A program made the position numbers and the translations under genes. A stretch of 64,000 nucleotides of DNA from Archegozetes longisetosus (taxonomy: Eukaryota; Arthropoda; Arachnida; Sarcoptiformes; Trhypochthoniidae): the NCBI GenBank assembly GCA_018873245.2, contig JAEMBT020000008.1, forward strand, positions 12,381,172 to 12,445,171. Reading direction: 5' to 3'. The notes below the pieces were generated by a model. It searched no databases, was not told the origin of the DNA, and saw only the letters and a program-made list of their open reading frames with translations. Positions 63,021 through 64,000 of the stretch are shown here, piece after piece (the stretch's first letter is position 1; the number at the start of each line of letters is the position of its first letter).

Positions 63021-64000
63021 AACAATCCTACTGTAAGTTGTTTAACGTGAAATTTGAATTCTATTTTACTACAATGTATTAGAAAACTAACTTCTACTTT
63101 ATTAACAAGTTTAAAATAATAGAAATGAAATAAATATGAAACCAATTCGATTGTTATATTATTTTCTGAAAGCTAAATCTCCATAAAAATGTCAAGTTTA
63201 TGATCAATGAAAATGCAATCTATTAAATATTAATGAAGAGATTTTATCCCCTTTTAGTTGGAATGGATTCAAGTTTATTCGACGTACTAAGAGAGACAAA
63301 CAAAAATAATGTAGTTATTAATCAGCTTTAAAACATTTGCACAAAACCAAAAAATAAAATCAGTTATTCACTAACTGATGAGTAAACAGATTAATTAAAT
63401 TCAATTTCAAACCCAAGTCAAGTCATTCCATTTAAGGTTTGATTAATGTTCGGCAACTCACACAATCAAAGTTCAAAATACGAAGTATTTTATCCATACT
63501 AGTCACTAGATTTCCCTCTCATTATTCAAATAATTCAATAGAGCTCTCATGAACTTGAATCCTAAATATTTCCTGATATCCCATTCATTCAAATTTCATA
63601 AACAACAGGTGTGGTCAAAAGGGTGACAATTTTTTAATTTTCAATTTAGAAGTTAACTGAGATAAATGAATTGAGTTTACACAATTAAGCGATCAGTTAC
63701 CACAGACCAAAATCAAATTTGTAAGTAATACGGAGCAACTGAAATAACTGTTCTATGGATTTAGGCCTTTGGTAACTATAAGTTAGCACTTTTTAGCTAA
63801 AACTTATTCAGCTGATCGAAAATTTGTTTAAGTCAATAGAACTGTACTCACACACGCCTCTTCTCGAAGTAACCCCTAAACCTCTATGTGATGCCAAGGA
63901 AAAGTTTTATGAGATTTGAATCTTGAAAAAATATCAAATTTGGCTCTGACCTGAGATGTTTTCGGATCAATTCAAATTAGATAACTCTAAAATTTTTGCC

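Larger units (their letters stand above)
60049..64000. other. Upstream of the DM factor, noncoding (4 kb)
   Basis: No supported exon. A 108-codon frame at 60211-60537 shows no similarity I recognise. The interval holds two adjacent foldbacks (61427, 61645), a MITE (62338) and a 12-bp array (62884). Confidence 0.5.

Noticed and set aside
62867-63145. ORF with repeated FRTFF on the minus strand
   Set aside because: Translation of the 12-bp tandem array; no promoter, splice or homology support.

Overview
This 64 kb window is AT-rich nuclear DNA from an animal, most likely an arthropod. Genes are split by mostly short GT-AG introns. Protein content (SLC13, RCC1L, MON1, a catalytically dead carbonic anhydrase, a doublesex-type DM factor, POT1, GM2-activator paralogs) is metazoan, and a short (CCTAA/CCTAG)n tract resembles the arthropod TTAGG telomere repeat. 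I favour a mite or related chelicerate, but that lineage call is inference. I rebuilt gene models by hand, joining exons so that reading phase, splice sites and family alignment agree.

Layout. 0.2-4.0 kb (-): SLC13 carboxylate transporter, 12 exons. 5.3-7.0 kb (+): coiled-coil protein with an acidic N-terminal motif, possibly ATRIP-like. 7.2-9.2 kb (-): RCC1L, 8 exons, convergent with the previous gene. 9.2-19.8 kb: gene desert with MITEs, foldbacks and a diverged ~1.9 kb direct duplication. 19.8-27.6 kb: two GM2-activator (ML-fold) paralogs in opposite orientation, with a small one-pass membrane protein between them. 31.2-40.8 kb (-): CA10/11-type carbonic anhydrase-related protein with long introns carrying telomere-like repeats, a tRNA-like element and a MITE. 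40.8-47.7 kb: no clear gene except one possible secreted peptide. 47.7-50.8 kb (-): POT1 with an unusual extra N-terminal region, head-to-head with MON1 (51.5-53.1 kb, +). 54.0-55.0 kb (-): secreted PL20/PF14099-like polysaccharide lyase, a candidate for horizontal transfer. 57.5-60.0 kb (-): DM-domain factor. 60-64 kb: noncoding, with two adjacent foldback elements, a MITE and a 12-bp tandem array.

Two otherwise well-formed genes (SLC13 and the DM factor) each need a one-base change in a homopolymer to read through. In both, the flanking exon phases only agree after that correction, which points to assembly indels more than to pseudogenes. The overlapping ORFs at the POT1 start may be a third case. 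The genes serve separate housekeeping and developmental roles; apart from the GM2A pair I see no functional cluster. The most notable observations are the extended POT1, the lyase, and a TA-flanked MITE family with six copies in this window.
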